64,000 nt of DNA from assembly GCA_937926445.1 (NCBI GenBank), contig CALBAK010000065.1, forward strand, positions 1 to 64,000, in the 5' to 3' direction. The translations under genes were made by a program, and so were the position numbers. Below are positions 26,650 to 36,591 of the stretch, piece after piece. This DNA is from an uncultured Alphaproteobacteria bacterium (GTDB lineage: Bacteria; Pseudomonadota; Alphaproteobacteria; Geminicoccales; Geminicoccaceae). Below the pieces are notes generated by a model that worked only from the letters and a program-made list of their open reading frames with translations, ran no database searches and was not told where the DNA came from. How positions within the stretch are numbered: the first letter of the stretch is position 1; every line of letters begins with the position of its first letter.

Positions 26650-27471
26650 TCAGCCGTCCCAGTCGGGCCAGGCGGGGGCGAGCCGACCGCCGAGGCGGAC
26701 AGGGGCCACCCGCCGGGCGAGCCCGGTGCGGTCGTCGGTCTCGACCAGGACCGCACAGAGCGTGGCCTCGCCGCCCGCGGGCTCGAGCCGTTTGCCCGGC
26801 AGGTCGCAGCGCCAGCGGCGGAGCGAGCCCTCCTTGTCCATGCCGATCACGCTGTCGTAGTCGCCGGTCATCCCGACGTCGCTGATATAGGCGGTACCAC
26901 CCGGCAGGATCCGGGCGTCCGCGGTCGGCACATGGGTGTGGGTGCCGGCCACGAGCGAGACGCGGCCGTCGAGGAAATGGGCGAGCGCCATCTTCTCGCT
27001 GGTCGCCTCGGCGTGCACGTCGACCAGGATGGCATCCACCGTGCCGCCGAGCCGGTGGCGGGCGAGCTCGGCCTCGAGCGCCCGGAACGGATCGTCCCAG
27101 AGGCCCATGAAGAGCCGGCCCATGACCTGCAGCACGAGGAGCCGGCGGCCGCGCGCGGTCCGCACCTCGCCCACGCCCCGACCGGGCGTGCCCGGGGCCA
27201 TGTTCAACGGCCGGAGCACCCGGGGCTCGCCGGCGATGGCCGAAATCAGCTCCTTTTGGTCGAAGACGTGGTTGCCGGTGGTGACCAGATCCGCGCCGGC
27301 GGCGAAGAGCTCGGCGGCGATTCCGGGCGTGAGGCCGTAACCGCCGGCCGCGTTCTCGCCGTTGACCACGAGCGCATCGAGCGAGAGGCGCTCCTTGAGC
27401 TCGCCCGCCCGCGCCGAAACGGCGCTGCGGCCGGCCCGGCCGACGACGTCGCCCACGTAGAGGATCCGCAC
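26650..27471 (-). CDS. YmdB-family metallophosphoesterase (2',3'-cAMP phosphodiesterase type)
   Basis: 273 residues from GTG 27471. The dimetal site motifs are complete: YVGDVVGRAGR (Asp), VVNGENAAGG (Asn-Glu-Asn), TTGNHVFDQ (Asn-His), DVHAEATSEK and AGTHTHVPTAD, then GMTGDYDSVIG. This is the TIGR00282/YmdB family of calcineurin-like phosphoesterases. It starts 6 bases after 5-formyl-THF cyclo-ligase, an association common in alphaproteobacteria, so the two are probably co-transcribed. The biological substrate in proteobacteria is not established. Confidence 0.9.
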   Translation of the reverse strand: MRILYVGDVVGRAGRSAVSARAGELKERLSLDALVVNGENAAGGYGLTPGIAAELFAAGADLVTTGNHVFDQKELISAIAGEPRVLRPLNMAPGTPGRGVGEVRTARGRRLLVLQVMGRLFMGLWDDPFRALEAELARHRLGGTVDAILVDVHAEATSEKMALAHFLDGRVSLVAGTHTHVPTADARILPGGTAYISDVGMTGDYDSVIGMDKEGSLRRWRCDLPGKRLEPAGGEATLCAVLVETDDRTGLARRVAPVRLGGRLAPAWPDWDG

Positions 27472-27477
27472 CGGGGC

Positions 27478-28083
27478 TCAGCCCGGGAGGATGGTGCGAT
27501 CGTCCGCCGGCTCCGCGCAGCGGACGATCTCGCCTTCGGTGACCACGAGATCGAGCCGGGCATCGCTCGGCCCGAGCGGCACGCTGGCCACCTCCTGGAA
27601 GGCGAAGGCGAAGCCGATGGCCGGCGGAGCGGCGCCGCGGGCGCGTAGAGCCGCGATCGTGCGGTCGTAGAAGCCGGCGCCGTAGCCGAGCCGGCCGCCG
27701 CGCCGGTCGAAGGCCAAAAGCGGCACGATCAGGACCGCGGGCTCGAGCCGCGGGGCGACGGCGATCGGCTCGAGTACCCCGAACGGTCCCGGCATGAGCG
27801 GGTCGCCGGGGCGAAAGGCGTGGAAGTCGAGCGGGCGGGCACGCCCGGCCTGGCGCGGCAGGACCACGCTGCGGCCGGCGGCGGCGATCGCGCGGATCGC
27901 CGGTCCTGTGTCGATCTCTTCGGGCAGGGCGTGGAAGATCGCGATCGGCCCCGGGGGAAAGCGCGGGAGGAGCTCGGCGAGGAAGCGGGCCGCCGACTCG
28001 CCGGCCGGGCCGCGCGAGGCGGGCCCGCGGGCCTTGCGCAGGGCACGGATCTCGGCCCGAAGCGCCGCCTTGGCTTCGCGCAC
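27478..28083 (-). CDS. 5-formyltetrahydrofolate cyclo-ligase
   Basis: 201 residues from GTG 28083. It begins with a basic helix ([16 protein letters not shown]) and contains the substrate/ATP motifs IPVLAFD-like [23 protein letters not shown] and the FAFAFQE segment. It converts 5-formyl-THF to 5,10-methenyl-THF with ATP in the cytoplasm. It lies downstream of zapA with a ~240-base untranslated stretch between them, the classical position of 6S RNA. Confidence 0.92.
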   Translation of the reverse strand: MREAKAALRAEIRALRKARGPASRGPAGESAARFLAELLPRFPPGPIAIFHALPEEIDTGPAIRAIAAAGRSVVLPRQAGRARPLDFHAFRPGDPLMPGPFGVLEPIAVAPRLEPAVLIVPLLAFDRRGGRLGYGAGFYDRTIAALRARGAAPPAIGFAFAFQEVASVPLGPSDARLDLVVTEGEIVRCAEPADDRTILPG

Positions 28084-28195
28084 CGACAGCTGGCCCGTCT
28101 TCGCGGTCGGGGGACTGGTCGCGGCAGTCAGGGATCGGCTCCGGGGGAGGAACGTGGCGGCGCCGCCCTGGCCGTCTCGCGCTCGGCTCGTCCCG

Positions 28196-28322
28196 AGTCC
28201 TGCTACGCAGGTGGGCGCCATGTGACGTGGCCACGACCACGCCAGGGACAGCTCCCTTGGGAACGAACTAGGCCCGGGCGATGACGAGCGCTCCTCGAAC
28301 CGGGCAGCAACCGCCACCTCCA
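28196..28322 (-). ncRNA. ssrS: probable 6S RNA
   Basis: The 241 bases between zapA and the cyclo-ligase gene contain no coding frame. In many proteobacteria exactly this interval encodes 6S RNA, the regulator that binds sigma-70 RNA polymerase. Read leftward, GAGGTGGCG near 28320 can pair with CGCCCACCTG near 28210 as a closing stem. Internal blocks resemble a long imperfect hairpin (GGGAGCTGTCCC, GTGGTCGTGGCCAC). The ends are approximate and the call rests on position and foldability. Confidence 0.55.
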
Positions 28323-28324
28323 AC

Positions 28325-28654
28325 CTAGGCTTTACCCACCGCTCGGGCAAGCTCGTCGAGCCGATCGGCGACCCGTTCGAGCACGCGGGCCGCATCCGCT
28401 TCGCTCGCGCGCGCCTCTTGGCCGAGCCGGCCGCGGAGCTGCTGGATCTCGTCGTAGGCGTCGAACAGCTCGTCGGCGACGACCAGGGCCGCGAGCAGCA
28501 GCACCCGGGCCTCGCCGAGCTGCGGGCTCGCTCGGGCGATCTCGCCGGCCTTGCCGTCGAGATAGGCGGCGAGGCGCTTGAGCCGCCCCTCCTGACCCTC
28601 GTCGCACTGGACGGGATAGCGGCGGCCCACGACCGTGATCTCGACCGTCGGCAT
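28325..28654 (-). CDS. zapA: cell division protein ZapA
   Basis: 109 residues from ATG 28654. The N-terminal globular part ([32 protein letters not shown]) is followed by a C-terminal coiled coil ([16 protein letters not shown] to the end). ZapA bundles FtsZ filaments at the division site. It sits between a DUF4164 coiled-coil gene upstream and the 6S/cyclo-ligase region downstream, the usual alphaproteobacterial arrangement. Confidence 0.92.
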   Translation of the reverse strand: MPTVEITVVGRRYPVQCDEGQEGRLKRLAAYLDGKAGEIARASPQLGEARVLLLAALVVADELFDAYDEIQQLRGRLGQEARASEADAARVLERVADRLDELARAVGKA

Positions 28655-28747
28655 GGTTCGGCTGCGCTCCCCTGGACCCCTTCCCTCTCCCGCCCCGTGC
28701 GACCCGCCCGCCGCACCCGGGCTCGGTGGCCGCGGCGCCGGGTGACG

Positions 28748-29041
28748 TCAGCTCCGGCCGAGCTCGTCGAGCTCCTCGATCAGCCCGCCGAGCCGCGCTT
28801 CGACGCTCTCCGCCGCCTCGCGCAGCCGGGCGTGGCGGGTCTGCAGCGTCTCGAGCTCGCGCCGCAGCCGGTCGCACTCGGCCCGCAAGAGATCGCAATC
28901 GCGGTCGAGCGTGGCGAGCTGCGCCTCGAGCCGCTGCCGCTCGGCCGACCAGCTGTCGGGCCCGGGCCGCAGCAGCATCGCCGCCTCGAGCCGCGCGAGC
29001 GCGTCGGTCAAGCGTCGCTCGGCCGCTTCCAGAGCCGACAT
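28748..29041 (-). CDS. DUF4164-type coiled-coil protein
   Basis: 97 residues from ATG 29041, almost entirely predicted coiled coil (heptads from [16 protein letters not shown] through [23 protein letters not shown]). It is the usual partner gene immediately upstream of zapA in alphaproteobacteria, 93 bases away here. A cell-division accessory role is inferred from that position; no enzymatic motif is present. Confidence 0.8.
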   Translation of the reverse strand: MSALEAAERRLTDALARLEAAMLLRPGPDSWSAERQRLEAQLATLDRDCDLLRAECDRLRRELETLQTRHARLREAAESVEARLGGLIEELDELGRS

Positions 29042-29239
29042 CGGACAGCGACTTGCGCCCCTAGCTCGTTGAATATCGTCTGCTCTGGCACGGAGCCGTC
29101 GGCTTCGTCAATCACTACGCCGGGGTGCGGCAATATCCCGGTTGCTTTTTGCGTGGCCGCGGCCACGTTGCCCGCCATAGGCCCGCGTTCCCGGACCGTC
29201 GCGGCCGCGCACCCACAGCCGATCGGGGGAGTGAGCGAG

Positions 29240-30244
29240 ATGACCGTCAGAATCGCCATCAACGGCTTCGGCCGCATCGGCCGCAACGTGCTCCGCGCCA
29301 TCGTCGAAAGCGGTCGCAACGACGTCGTCGTGGTGGCCGTCAACGACCTCGCCCCGCCCGCCACCAATGCCCATCTGTTGCGCTACGACAGCGTCCACGG
29401 CCGCTTCCCGGGCAAGGTGACCCTCGAGGGCGACATCATGGACGCGGGCCGCGGGCCGATCACCGTCACCGCCGAGCGCGATCTCGCCAAGCTCCCCTGG
29501 GGCCGGCTCGGCGTCGACATCGTCATGGAATGCACCGGCGTCTTCACGAGCAAGGAGAAGGCCTCGGGCCATCTCGGTGCCGGTGCCAAGAAAGTGCTGA
29601 TCTCGGCGCCCGCCGACGGGGCCGACATCACGGTCGTGTGGGGGGTCAACCAGGACAAGCTGCGGCCCGAGCACACGGTCGCGAGCAACGCCTCCTGCAC
29701 GACCAACTGCCTCGCCCCGCTCGCCAAGGTCCTGCACGAGGGGATCGGGATCGAGCGCGGCCACATGACCACGATCCACGCCTTCACCAACGATCAGAAC
29801 CTGTTGGACGTCTTCCACAAGGACCTCTACCGGGCCCGCGCCGCCACCTGCTCGATGATCCCGACCTCGACCGGCGCGGCGCGCGCGGTCGGTCTCGTCC
29901 TGCCCGAGCTCAAGGGCAAGCTCGACGGCGTGGCGATCCGCGTGCCGACCCAGAACGTGAGCCTCGTGGACCTCACCTTCGTGCCCGCGCGCGAGACCAC
30001 GGTCGAGGAGGTGAACGGTCTGCTCGAGCAGGCCGCTCGCGGGCCCTTGAAGGGCGTGCTCGACGTCACCCGCGAGCCCTTGGTCTCGATCGACCTCAAC
30101 CACCAGCCGGCGAGCTCGACGGTCGATCTGAACGCGACCAAGGTGCTCGAAGGTCGGCTCGTCCGGGTGGCCTCGTGGTACGACAACGAGTGGGGCTTCT
30201 CGAACCGGATGGTGGACGTGGCGGCACTCATGGGTCGGCTCTGA
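29240..30244 (+). CDS. gap: glyceraldehyde-3-phosphate dehydrogenase, type I
   Basis: 334 residues from ATG 29240. The NAD-binding start [13 protein letters not shown], the catalytic [12 protein letters not shown] (Cys153), the His in [10 protein letters not shown] and the C-terminal [12 protein letters not shown] are all intact. It interconverts glyceraldehyde-3-phosphate and 1,3-bisphosphoglycerate. It opens a rightward series that continues, after two lipid-related genes, with pgk and fructose-bisphosphate aldolase, so glycolysis/gluconeogenesis genes are grouped. About 200 bases of untranslated DNA precede it. Confidence 0.96.
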   Translation: MTVRIAINGFGRIGRNVLRAIVESGRNDVVVVAVNDLAPPATNAHLLRYDSVHGRFPGKVTLEGDIMDAGRGPITVTAERDLAKLPWGRLGVDIVMECTGVFTSKEKASGHLGAGAKKVLISAPADGADITVVWGVNQDKLRPEHTVASNASCTTNCLAPLAKVLHEGIGIERGHMTTIHAFTNDQNLLDVFHKDLYRARAATCSMIPTSTGAARAVGLVLPELKGKLDGVAIRVPTQNVSLVDLTFVPARETTVEEVNGLLEQAARGPLKGVLDVTREPLVSIDLNHQPASSTVDLNATKVLEGRLVRVASWYDNEWGFSNRMVDVAALMGRL

Positions 30245-30393
30245 GCCGCTCGGCGGATGGGGTCGCGGGCGAAGCGCGCACGCTACCGTCACGCGATCGG
30301 CGCGCGGTCGTCATGAACGCGTCGTAACGTCGATCGCGAGGGAGGACCGGCCCGGCCGAAAGGCTCGCGGCCGGTCTCGCACGCGAGGCCGCC

Positions 30394-31155
30394 ATGCCGC
30401 GACGCGTCGGCCGCCCGGCCCCCGAGATCCGGCGGGTCGGGTCGGCGACCGAGCCCAGGACCGAAACGCTCGTTCTCTCCGACCTCCACCTGGGCCTGCG
30501 CACCGCCCGGCCCGAGGCGGTGCTCGCGACCCTCGAGCGCTGGCGGTTCGGCCGGCTCCTCCTGCTCGGCGACATTCTCCACGACGGCGGCTTCGAGAGC
30601 CTTCGCGGCGAGGCGTGGCGGCTTTTGCGCCGGCTCGGGACCCTGGCGCGCGAGGGCGAGGCCGAGCTCGTCTGGCTCGCCGGCAACCACGACCGCCATC
30701 TCGCCCCGGCGATCCGCGACCTTCTCGGCGTCACCGTGGTCGAGAGCTACGCCTGGCGCAGCGGCGGGCGGCGGATCCTCGCGGTCCACGGCGACGGCTT
30801 CGATCCGACCCTGCCGCGGCGCCCCTCGGTCGCCCGCCTGATCGGACTCGGCTACGCCTGGTGCATGCGGCGGCTCTCGCGGGAGGGCGAGTGGCCGCGC
30901 CGGCTCGACCGCTGGTGGTCGAAGCGCGCCGGCCTGCACGGGCTCGTGGCCGCCGGCGCGGCCGCCTGGGCGGCGGCACTCGACGCCGACACGGTGCTGT
31001 GCGGCCACACCCACGCCCCGCTCGCCCGCCGCTTCGAGAACGCCCGGCCGGATCGGGCACCGCTCACCTACGTCAACGCCGGCTCGTGGGTGGAGCGGCG
31101 AGCGAGCTTCCTCGCCGTCGATCCCGACGGCATCCGGCTCGTCCACGCCCACTGA
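30394..31155 (+). CDS. LpxH-like metallophosphoesterase
   Basis: 253 residues from ATG 30394. The calcineurin-like dimetal motifs are TLVLSDLHLGLRT (Asp-x-His), LLLLGDILHDGG, WLAGNHDRHL, AVHGDGFDP and LCGHTHAPLA, in the order seen in UDP-2,3-diacylglucosamine hydrolases (LpxH/LpxH2) and their relatives. Activity on lipid A precursors is possible but not proven. The gene is 35 bases upstream of btaA in the same direction, so its product may belong to the same lipid-remodelling unit. Confidence 0.82.
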   Translation: MPRRVGRPAPEIRRVGSATEPRTETLVLSDLHLGLRTARPEAVLATLERWRFGRLLLLGDILHDGGFESLRGEAWRLLRRLGTLAREGEAELVWLAGNHDRHLAPAIRDLLGVTVVESYAWRSGGRRILAVHGDGFDPTLPRRPSVARLIGLGYAWCMRRLSREGEWPRRLDRWWSKRAGLHGLVAAGAAAWAAALDADTVLCGHTHAPLARRFENARPDRAPLTYVNAGSWVERRASFLAVDPDGIRLVHAH

Positions 31156-31190
31156 CCCGAAGCCCGGCGGCCCTACCCGGAAGAGCCCGC

Positions 31191-32396
31191 ATGGCCCGCA
31201 CCCTCGCCGCCTCCGCCGCCCGCACGACCGCCGCCTGGAGTCCGCGCGGCCTGCTCGAGGGCCTTTTCGCCAAGGCCTTCGACGGGCTCGTCTACCCGCA
31301 GATCTGGGAAGACCCCCTCGTGGACATGGAGGCGCTCGCTCCGCTCGAGGGTGCCCGCATCGTCGCGATCGCCTCGGGCGGCTGCAACGTCATGAGCTAC
31401 CTGGCGAGCCGGCCGGCGCACATCCTCGCGGTCGACCTCTCCCCGGCGCACACCGCCCTCCTCGAGCTCAAACTCGCGGCCGCCCGCCGGCTCGACCAGC
31501 CCGAGTTCTTCGCCCTCTTCGGGACGGCCGAGGGGGCCCGCAACCTCGATCTCTGGACGAGGCTGCGCCCGCATCTGCCGGCCGCGGCGCGGGCTTTCTG
31601 GGAGAGCCGCGGGGCCCTCGGCGGGCGGCGGATCGATGCTTTCGCCCGCGGCTTCCACCGTTCGGGCCTGCTCGGCCGGTTCATCGGGCTCGGCCATCGG
31701 GTGCTCCGCCTGCACGGCCGCGACCCGGGCCGGATCCTGGGCGCGCGCGATGTTGCCGAGCAGCGGGCGATCTTCGAGCGCGAGCTCGCGCCGGTGCTCG
31801 AGAGCCCCCTCGTGCGGCTCGCGACCGCCTTTCCGGTCACCTGGTTCGGCCTCGGCATCCCGCCCGCTCAGCTCGAGGCGCTCGCGCGCGCCGATCGGGG
31901 CGGGCTGCGCACCGTGCTGCGCGAACGGCTCGAGCGCCTGGCCTGTGGCTTCCCGGTGGCGGACAACTACTTCGCCTGGCAGGCCTTCGCCCGTCGCTAC
32001 GATCCGAACCGCCGCTCGCTGCCGCCCTATCTCGAGGCGCGGCATTTCGAGACGGTGCGGGCGCACGCCGACCGCGTCACCGTGCGCCGGGCGACGCTCA
32101 CCGAGGCGCTCGCGGGCGAGGATGCCTCTAGCCTCGACGGCTTCGTCCTGCTCGACGCGCAGGACTGGATGACGCCCGCCGGCCTCGCCCGCCTCTGGGC
32201 CCAGATCGGCCGCACGGCGGCTCCCGGTGCCCGGGTGATCTTCCGCACCGCGGCCGCCGAATCGCCGCTCGAGCGGAGCCTGCCCCCGACCCTGCTCCAG
32301 GGCTGGGTCTACGAGCGCGAGCGCTCGGCCGCTTTCTTCGCCCGCGATCGCTCCGCGATCTATGGCGGCTTCCACCTCTACCGGCGGCAGGGCTGA
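31191..32396 (+). CDS. btaA: BtaA: SAM-diacylglycerol 3-amino-3-carboxypropyl transferase (DUF3419)
   Basis: 401 residues from ATG 31191. The protein has the DUF3419 features: VYPQIWEDPLVDMEAL near the N-terminus, a SAM-fold strand and loop IVAIASGGCNVMSYL, ILAVDLSPAHTALLELKL, and later DNYFAWQAFARRYD and FVLLDAQDWMTP. BtaA moves the aminocarboxypropyl group of S-adenosylmethionine to diacylglycerol, giving diacylglyceryl-homoserine, the first step of betaine lipid synthesis. It is followed 3 bases later by the N-methyltransferase BtaB. In other bacteria this pair replaces phospholipids under phosphate starvation; I could not find a convincing Pho box here. Confidence 0.9.
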   Translation: MARTLAASAARTTAAWSPRGLLEGLFAKAFDGLVYPQIWEDPLVDMEALAPLEGARIVAIASGGCNVMSYLASRPAHILAVDLSPAHTALLELKLAAARRLDQPEFFALFGTAEGARNLDLWTRLRPHLPAAARAFWESRGALGGRRIDAFARGFHRSGLLGRFIGLGHRVLRLHGRDPGRILGARDVAEQRAIFERELAPVLESPLVRLATAFPVTWFGLGIPPAQLEALARADRGGLRTVLRERLERLACGFPVADNYFAWQAFARRYDPNRRSLPPYLEARHFETVRAHADRVTVRRATLTEALAGEDASSLDGFVLLDAQDWMTPAGLARLWAQIGRTAAPGARVIFRTAAAESPLERSLPPTLLQGWVYERERSAAFFARDRSAIYGGFHLYRRQG

Positions 32397-32399
32397 GCC

Positions 32400-33122
32400 G
32401 TGGCCGGCCAAACGTTCGATCCGGCCCTCGTCCACGAGCGCATGGAGAAGATGTACCGCCCGCAGCGGCGGATCTACGACCTCACCCGCAAAGGCTACCT
32501 TTTGGGGCGCGACCGGCTGCTCGATTCGATCGCGGCACCGCCCGGGACGCGGATCCTCGAGATCGGCTGCGGCACCGGCCGTAACCTCGTCCGGCTCGGC
32601 CGGCGGCTGCCCGGCGTCCTGCTGTGCGGAGTAGAGCCCGCCCGCTCGATGCTCGAGACGGCCGAGGCGGCGCTCGCCCGGGCGGGTTTCGCCGGGCGCA
32701 CCCGGCTCGCCTATGCCACGGCCGAGAGCCTGGATGCGGAGCGCCAGCTCGGCGCGCGCGCCTTCGAGCACGTCGTGCTGAGCTATTGCCTCTCGATCGT
32801 ACCGGAGCCGCTTGCGGCCCTCGATCGAGCCCTCGACCTCCTCGCCCCGGGCGGGACCCTGCACCTCGTCGATTTCGGGCCGATGGAAGGTCTGCCCGGC
32901 TGGGCGCGCGCGGCGATGTGCGCCTGGCTCGACCGGTTCGGCGTGCGCCATCGGCCGGAGGTGGCTGTCGAACTCCACCGCCGAGCCGCCCACGGCGAGG
33001 GCCGGCTCGAGGCGGAATCGATCGCCGGCGGCTACGCCGAAGTCTTCCGCTTCGCCCGCCCCGGTGCAGCCGCGGCCCGTGACCACGCCGTCGCGTGGAC
33101 AGGAGTGCGCACTCCGTGCTAG
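32400..33122 (+). CDS. btaB: BtaB: diacylglyceryl-homoserine N-methyltransferase
   Basis: 240 residues from GTG 32400, three bases after btaA. A class I SAM methyltransferase with ILEIGCGTGRNLVRLGR (motif I), GVEPARSMLE, VVLSYCLSIVP and LHLVDFGPM. The early YRPQRRIYDLTRKGYLLGRD segment is typical of BtaB. It adds three methyl groups to diacylglyceryl-homoserine to give the betaine lipid DGTS. The tight linkage to btaA makes the assignment firm despite the generic fold. It ends 42 bases before pgk. Confidence 0.88.
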   Translation: MAGQTFDPALVHERMEKMYRPQRRIYDLTRKGYLLGRDRLLDSIAAPPGTRILEIGCGTGRNLVRLGRRLPGVLLCGVEPARSMLETAEAALARAGFAGRTRLAYATAESLDAERQLGARAFEHVVLSYCLSIVPEPLAALDRALDLLAPGGTLHLVDFGPMEGLPGWARAAMCAWLDRFGVRHRPEVAVELHRRAAHGEGRLEAESIAGGYAEVFRFARPGAAAARDHAVAWTGVRTPC

Positions 33123-33164
33123 CCGCGCGAGCGGGAGAGAAGCTCGGGGCGGGGGCGAAGGGCG

Positions 33165-34361
<1,197 letters not shown>

Positions 34362-34420
34362 GCCCTGCCGGCACCGGCCCGGCGTCGGCGGACCGCCTCT
34401 CGGCCCCGGCCCCCGAGAAG

Positions 34421-34870
34421 GTGCCGGCAGCAGCGTCGGATCCGCGGGTCCCGAGCGTCGCGATCCACGACCTCGCGCAGGGGCGAGCCGTGCTCGCCGC
34501 CGCCAGGGCGGGCGGGCTTTCGGTCCAGCTCGTGAGCGCACCGGGTCTCGCCCGCTTCGCGGGCGCGGGCTTCTGCGTGGCATTGGAGCGCCTGCTCGGT
34601 CGGCCGCTCCTGATCGACTGCGCGGACGAGCCCGGCCTCGCCCTCGCCGCCCTGCGGGCCGGGGCCCGGCGGGTGCTCGTACGGGGCGCGCCCGGGGTCG
34701 AAGGGGCGCTTTTCGACATCGCGCGGCGGCTCGGTGCCGAGCTCGCGACCCGGCCCCCCTCCCCGCTCCTCGTCCTCGCTCCGGGCGAGGATGCCGCCGC
34801 GGCCCTCGGCCGCACAGTCGGCCCCGGCTGCGCCCGCGGCCCTTCATCGCCCGCGAGCGAGCGGCTATAG
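34421..34870 (+). CDS. conserved-looking small protein between pgk and fbaB
   Basis: About 149 residues from GTG 34421, the only usual start codon in frame after the pgk stop. The central part (VAIHDLAQGRAVLAAARAGG, LLIDCADEPGLALAALRAGARRVLVRG, LFDIARRLGAEL) has regular alternating strands and helices like a small alpha/beta domain, and its codon bias equals that of its neighbours. The sequence between pgk and aldolase genes often holds a comparable small gene in Rhodospirillales, as far as I remember. No function can be given; location suggests a link to glycolytic flux. Confidence 0.55.
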   Translation: MPAAASDPRVPSVAIHDLAQGRAVLAAARAGGLSVQLVSAPGLARFAGAGFCVALERLLGRPLLIDCADEPGLALAALRAGARRVLVRGAPGVEGALFDIARRLGAELATRPPSPLLVLAPGEDAAAALGRTVGPGCARGPSSPASERL

Positions 34871-34920
34871 GGCCGCCGCCGGCGCGCGCCGCCGGCACGA
34901 GCGACGGGGGAGCGGACAGC

Positions 34921-35844
34921 ATGCGGGTCAGCCGGAAGGTCAAAGAGATCCTCTCCTGGTACGAATCCGAGAATCCCGGGGTCAAGACCAACCTCGTGCG
35001 GCTGTTGAGCCACGGCCGGCTGGGCGGTACCGGCAAGCTCGTCATCCTGCCCGTCGACCAGGGCTTCGAGCACGGCCCGGCCCGGAGCTTCGCGCCCAAT
35101 CCGGCGGCGTACGACCCGCATTATCTATTCGAGCTCGCGATCGACGCCGGGCTCTCGGCCTACGCCGCCCCCTTGGGCCCGCTCGAGGCGGGTGCGGCGA
35201 GCTACGCCGGCCAGGTGCCGCTCATCCTCAAGCTCAACAGCGCCAACAGCCTCGCCGCCGGCACCCCGGACCAGGCGATCACCGCCTCGGTCGACGACGC
35301 GCTCAGGCTCGGGTGCATCGGTGTCGGCTTCACGATCTACCCCGGCTCGGATGCCTGCTACGCCCAGCAGGAGGAGCTGCGCGAGATCACCCGCGAGGCC
35401 AAGGCCAAGGGCCTCCTGGTCGTCGTCTGGTCCTATCCGCGCGGCGGCAAGGTCAGCAAGGAGGGCGAGACCGCGCTCGACATCGTGGCCTACGCCGCGC
35501 ACATGGCGGCTCTCATGGGTGCGCACGTGATCAAGGTGAAGCCCCCCACCGCGCGGATCGACCTCGATGCAGCCAAGCCCGTTTACGAGAAGGCCAAGAT
35601 CCCCGCGGGTACGCTCGCCGAGCGGGTCGCCCACGTCGTGCAGGCGGCGTTCGCCGGCAAGCGCCTCGTCGTCTTCTCGGGCGGCGAGGCCAAGGACACC
35701 GAGGGCGTGCTCGCCGAGATCCGCCAGATCCGGGACGGCGGCGGCCACGGCTCGATCATCGGCCGCAACAGCTTCCAGCGGAACAAGGAGGACGCCCTCG
35801 CGCTGCTCGATCAGGTGGTCCGGATCTACCAGGGCAAGGCGTGA
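34921..35844 (+). CDS. fbaB: class I fructose-bisphosphate aldolase (FbaB/DhnA type)
   Basis: 307 residues from ATG 34921. The archaeal-type class I aldolase pattern is clear: LVILPVDQGFEHGP, LKLNSANSL, VGFTIYPGSD, VVVWSYPRGG and the Schiff-base lysine region AHVIKVKPPT, then VVFSGGEAKD and GRNSFQR for phosphate binding. It cleaves or forms fructose-1,6-bisphosphate. Its last bases overlap the GTG of the next gene (GTGA). Confidence 0.94.
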   Translation: MRVSRKVKEILSWYESENPGVKTNLVRLLSHGRLGGTGKLVILPVDQGFEHGPARSFAPNPAAYDPHYLFELAIDAGLSAYAAPLGPLEAGAASYAGQVPLILKLNSANSLAAGTPDQAITASVDDALRLGCIGVGFTIYPGSDACYAQQEELREITREAKAKGLLVVVWSYPRGGKVSKEGETALDIVAYAAHMAALMGAHVIKVKPPTARIDLDAAKPVYEKAKIPAGTLAERVAHVVQAAFAGKRLVVFSGGEAKDTEGVLAEIRQIRDGGGHGSIIGRNSFQRNKEDALALLDQVVRIYQGKA

Positions 35845-36509
35845 GCCGGACCGGGCGAGCGGCTCCCGGGGGCCGAAGCGGCGAAGCGCCGGCCGGCCCC
35901 TGGCTCGAGCCCGGCGAGATCGAACCGGCGCTGATCCTGCCGACCCCCGAGCGGCTCGATGCCGGCTTTCCCGTCGCCCTCGCCCGCGCACTCGCGGGCG
36001 GGCGGGTGGCGGCCGTTCTGCTCGACCCCACGGGCTGCCCGGCCGCGCTGCGAACCGAGCTTCTCGCCGCGTGCCGGGCCCATTGTCGGGATGCCACGGT
36101 CGCCCTCTTCCTCGAGGGTGATCCGGCGACGGTGATCGAGGCGGCTGCCGACGGGCTCCTTCTGCGCGCGCTCGAGACGGTCGAGCCGGCCCGCCGGGTC
36201 CTGGGGCTCGAGCGGCCGATCGGCGTGGCGACAGGCGGCTCGCGCCACGCTGCCATGGAGGCCGGCGAGGCCGGCGCCGACTGGCTCCTGCTCGGCGAGG
36301 GTCTGCCGGTGGAGCGGCGGGCCGAGCTCGTGGCCTGGTGGAGCGGGCTCTTCGTGCTGCCCTGTGCCGTTCCCTGCCCCGGCCCGGAAGCGGCGGCCGA
36401 GCTGCTCGCCGCCGGTGCCGACTTCCTGATCCCGCCCGCTTCGATCTGGAGCGAACCGGAGGCCGCGCTCGCGCCCTTCCGTACCGCCCTCGCAGCGAAG
36501 CGTACCTAG
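35841..36509 (+). CDS. ThiE/TenI-like thiamine-phosphate synthase family protein
   Basis: 222 residues from GTG 35841, overlapping the aldolase stop by 4 bases. The TIM-barrel order of thiamine phosphate synthase can be followed: VAAVLLDPTG, ATVALFLEGDPATV, ADGLLLRALE, GVATGGSRHAAMEAGEAGADWLLLGE and AAAELLAAGADFLI. Several residues that bind pyrophosphate and Mg in true ThiE (the usual DxxG/GPxxxT patterns) are not obvious, so it may have a different or lost activity. Coupling to aldolase is a feature I associate with this lineage. Confidence 0.65.
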   Translation: MSRTGRAAPGGRSGEAPAGPWLEPGEIEPALILPTPERLDAGFPVALARALAGGRVAAVLLDPTGCPAALRTELLAACRAHCRDATVALFLEGDPATVIEAAADGLLLRALETVEPARRVLGLERPIGVATGGSRHAAMEAGEAGADWLLLGEGLPVERRAELVAWWSGLFVLPCAVPCPGPEAAAELLAAGADFLIPPASIWSEPEAALAPFRTALAAKRT

Positions 36510-36591
36510 CCGAGTCCACCCGGGCACTGGCCGCGGGCCGCGAGCCCACCTATCTTGGGGATACTCCCCATCGAACCGTCCGGAGCCGCGC

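Noticed and set aside
26156-28240. A 694-residue open frame on the minus strand covering ymdB and the cyclo-ligase
   Set aside because: It is the arginine/proline-rich shadow of two well-supported genes in another frame.
30300-30335. GTCGTCAT and GTCGTAAC repeat as a possible Pho box before the LpxH-like gene
   Set aside because: The spacing of the half-sites is 13 rather than the required 11 bases and the match is partial.
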